From an uncultured Eubacteriales bacterium (GTDB lineage Bacteria; Bacillota; Clostridia; Oscillospirales; CAG-272), in contig CAKSLR010000005.1 in the NCBI GenBank assembly GCA_934467435.1, positions 1 through 31,194 of the forward strand: a stretch of 31,194 bases of DNA. The letters are read 5' to 3'. The number at the start of each line of letters is the position of its first letter. Position 1 is the stretch's first letter. This document shows positions 29,810-31,194 of this stretch, one piece after another. A program made the position numbers and the translations under genes. Below the pieces are notes generated by a model. It did not search any database. It saw nothing but the letters and a program-made list of their open reading frames with translations, and was not told the DNA's origin.

Positions 29810-31194
29810 TTATTTTTTCCGGGAGTCGGACCAGGAGATCGTCGGGTGCAGAATGACCTGCCCGGAGCCGCCTTCCGCGTCCCGCCCGAAGGCGAGGAAG
29901 ATGGTGTCACCCGCCTGCAGATGCAGGGTCAGCGTGCCGAAGGCGGCGTTCCACGCTTCCTGCGTGGTGTCGGTGGTCACGCGGTACCATTGGCTCATGT
30001 CCGTGCCGTCGGCGTTCCCCACCGGCTTGCCGTTGACAAACACCGCCATGCGGCAGATGCCGCTGCCACCGGTGGCGCGGGTGGGGGCGGCGTCGGTGCG
30101 GATGGTGTAGTCGCCCGCCACCGGCGCGGTAAAGCAAATGCCCGCCACGCCGTCCGTGCGTTTGGAGGTCGCCACGGCAAAGTTCCGCCCGCCGCCGCCG
30201 AAGGCGCCGTGCGTATTCGCCTTCCAGATGTCGTCGGTATCGGTCACGTCACACAGCCAGTTGTCGGGACCCTTTCCGGCAAAGGGGGCAAAACTGCCGT
30301 CCGCAAAGGTCAGGTAGCCGATCTGCCAGCGTGTGCCGGGGCCGGTAAAGCGGCTGCTGCCGCTGCGCTCCGGCACAATGGCGCCCGCGTCCTCTTCACA
30401 GAAATACACGGCAGGGTAAACGGTTGCCTGCGCCTGCCGGGAAAGTTCGTTGCCCGCGGCGTCATAGGCACGCGCAAAAACCAGGGTGATCTCATCCCCC
30501 GGCAGCACCGAAAGACGCAGACTTTCCAGTTCCGCCGACACTTCTTCGGCGGTGGTGTCCGCACCGATGCGCCACCAGCCCTGCATCCCTTTTGCGGTTT
30601 TGGCGGTGGTCGCACCTGCCGGCCACACAGGGCGCCCGTTGGCAAATACGGCAAGGTCGGTCTGCCCGCGGTCGGCAAGGCTGTCAATCCGCAGGGAAAG
30701 CGTGCCTGCATCGGCAACCGTGTAGCGGAAGCCGATGCTCTCGCCCGTAAGGGAAGAGAAGCCGAGGGCATAATCCCCCGCGCGGAACCCGCCGTGCCAG
30801 TTGCCCCAGCGGTTTTCCCCTTCGCTCTCTAAATGCATCCAGCCCTCGCTGTCTACTGCGGTGAAGGGGGTGAAGGTATAGGAGGCAAAGTCAAGATACC
30901 CCGCCGCCCAGGCGTTCGCCGTGTCGTCATATACGTATTCGCGCGGGGGGTTGAAATCGCCGCCGAAGAGGGCGTGCATCCGCCGCCCTGCCAGCATGGC
31001 GCTGCCGTACCGGATGTTCAGGGTGTAGGTGGCAAGGGTCGTCTCACCCAGCCGCACGCTCATGCGCAGCGTGGTGGGGCGGGTGTTGCCGCACAGGGTC
31101 AGCCGGTACCCCTCAAAGGTCAGCCCGGGGGTCTCCGACCGCAGGGAAAGCCCGTACGCCTGATAAGAAAGCGGCTCCAGGCGCGGAATCACGT
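29810..31194 (-). CDS. C-terminal part of a second surface esterase-type protein (paralogue, cut by window end)
   Basis: About 461 codons with no start in the window; the first visible residues IPRLEPLSYQAYGLSLRSET line up with the end of the esterase domain and the junction of the neighbouring split gene (IIPQITPITRAMEGVELR). It then carries the same two beta-rich modules: WAAGYLDFASYTFTPFT with WGNWHGGFRAGDYALGF, and WQIGYLTFADGSFAPF with NTHGAFGGGGRNFAVAT, each with FVNGKP or FANGRP and a GDTIFL or GDEITL strand. Here the frame is continuous through the junction. An esterase domain is expected upstream, outside the window. A GTG at 31192 could start it but is unlikely to be the real start. 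Confidence 0.8.
   Translation of the reverse strand, partial: VIPRLEPLSYQAYGLSLRSETPGLTFEGYRLTLCGNTRPTTLRMSVRLGETTLATYTLNIRYGSAMLAGRRMHALFGGDFNPPREYVYDDTANAWAAGYLDFASYTFTPFTAVDSEGWMHLESEGENRWGNWHGGFRAGDYALGFSSLTGESIGFRYTVADAGTLSLRIDSLADRGQTDLAVFANGRPVWPAGATTAKTAKGMQGWWRIGADTTAEEVSAELESLRLSVLPGDEITLVFARAYDAAGNELSRQAQATVYPAVYFCEEDAGAIVPERSGSSRFTGPGTRWQIGYLTFADGSFAPFAGKGPDNWLCDVTDTDDIWKANTHGAFGGGGRNFAVATSKRTDGVAGICFTAPVAGDYTIRTDAAPTRATGGSGICRMAVFVNGKPVGNADGTDMSQWYRVTTDTTQEAWNAAFGTLTLHLQAGDTIFLAFGRDAEGGSGQVILHPTISWSDSRKK

Overview
This is a chromosomal window from a high-GC, endospore-lineage Clostridia bacterium (Bacillota). The evidence is a sporulation sigma factor very close to SigG, a DUF975 membrane protein, Gram-positive-style lipoproteins, strong AGGAGG-type ribosome sites, and clean sigma-A promoters with 17-18 base spacers. 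A gut-type anaerobe is likely because pyruvate formate-lyase, a GH78 alpha-L-rhamnosidase, sugar- and amino-acid-binding lipoproteins and surface esterases occur together. I cannot name the genus. No rRNA, tRNA, CRISPR array or intact mobile element was seen.

Layout. 1-815: degenerate DNA with a relic of a large serine recombinase. 816-2807 (-): GH78 glycosidase with its own promoter and terminator. 3264-6827 (+): four-gene glycan operon (PglE-like aminotransferase, PglC-like phosphoglycosyl transferase, FemAB/GNAT-like protein, PPP-type phosphatase) behind a long leader. 6890-7489 (-): DUF975 protein. 7790-10310 (-): amino-acid ABC importer (binding protein, permease, ATPase). 10633-11325 (-): unrecognised Arg-rich protein, followed by a gene-free stretch with a 38-bp tandem repeat. 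11901-14062 (+): CNNM/CorC-type membrane protein coupled to a short-chain dehydrogenase. 14479-15252 (-): sigG. 15694-17261 (+): Lgt-like protein coupled to a CPBP protease. 17433-19004 (+): orphan sugar-binding lipoprotein. 19474-22920 (-): five-gene housekeeping operon (InlB-repeat lipoprotein, membrane protein, Maf, endonuclease III, RNase M5-like), four of whose genes are joined by ATGA overlaps. 23094-26114 (-): pflA-pflB. 26458-31194 (-): two paralogous secreted SASA/SGNH-esterase-type proteins, the first split by a frameshift and the second cut by the window end.

How it fits together. The importer, PFL system, rhamnosidase, sugar-binding lipoprotein and surface esterases fit a glycan- and amino-acid-fermenting anaerobe. 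The glycan operon probably adds a 4-amino-sugar-1-phosphate to a lipid carrier. The most unusual item is the amino-acid-binding lipoprotein at 9417-10310: the segment that normally ends this fold is placed at the N-terminus, so it appears to be a natural circular permutation. Its ATPase partner carries an extra basic insert of about 45 residues. Other points are the frameshifted surface esterase, an 83-bp tandem repeat that grew out of the 3' end of the RNase M5-like gene, a sigma-F-like promoter before sigG, a Lgt-like protein lacking canonical active-site residues, and a Rex-like operator region before pflA.
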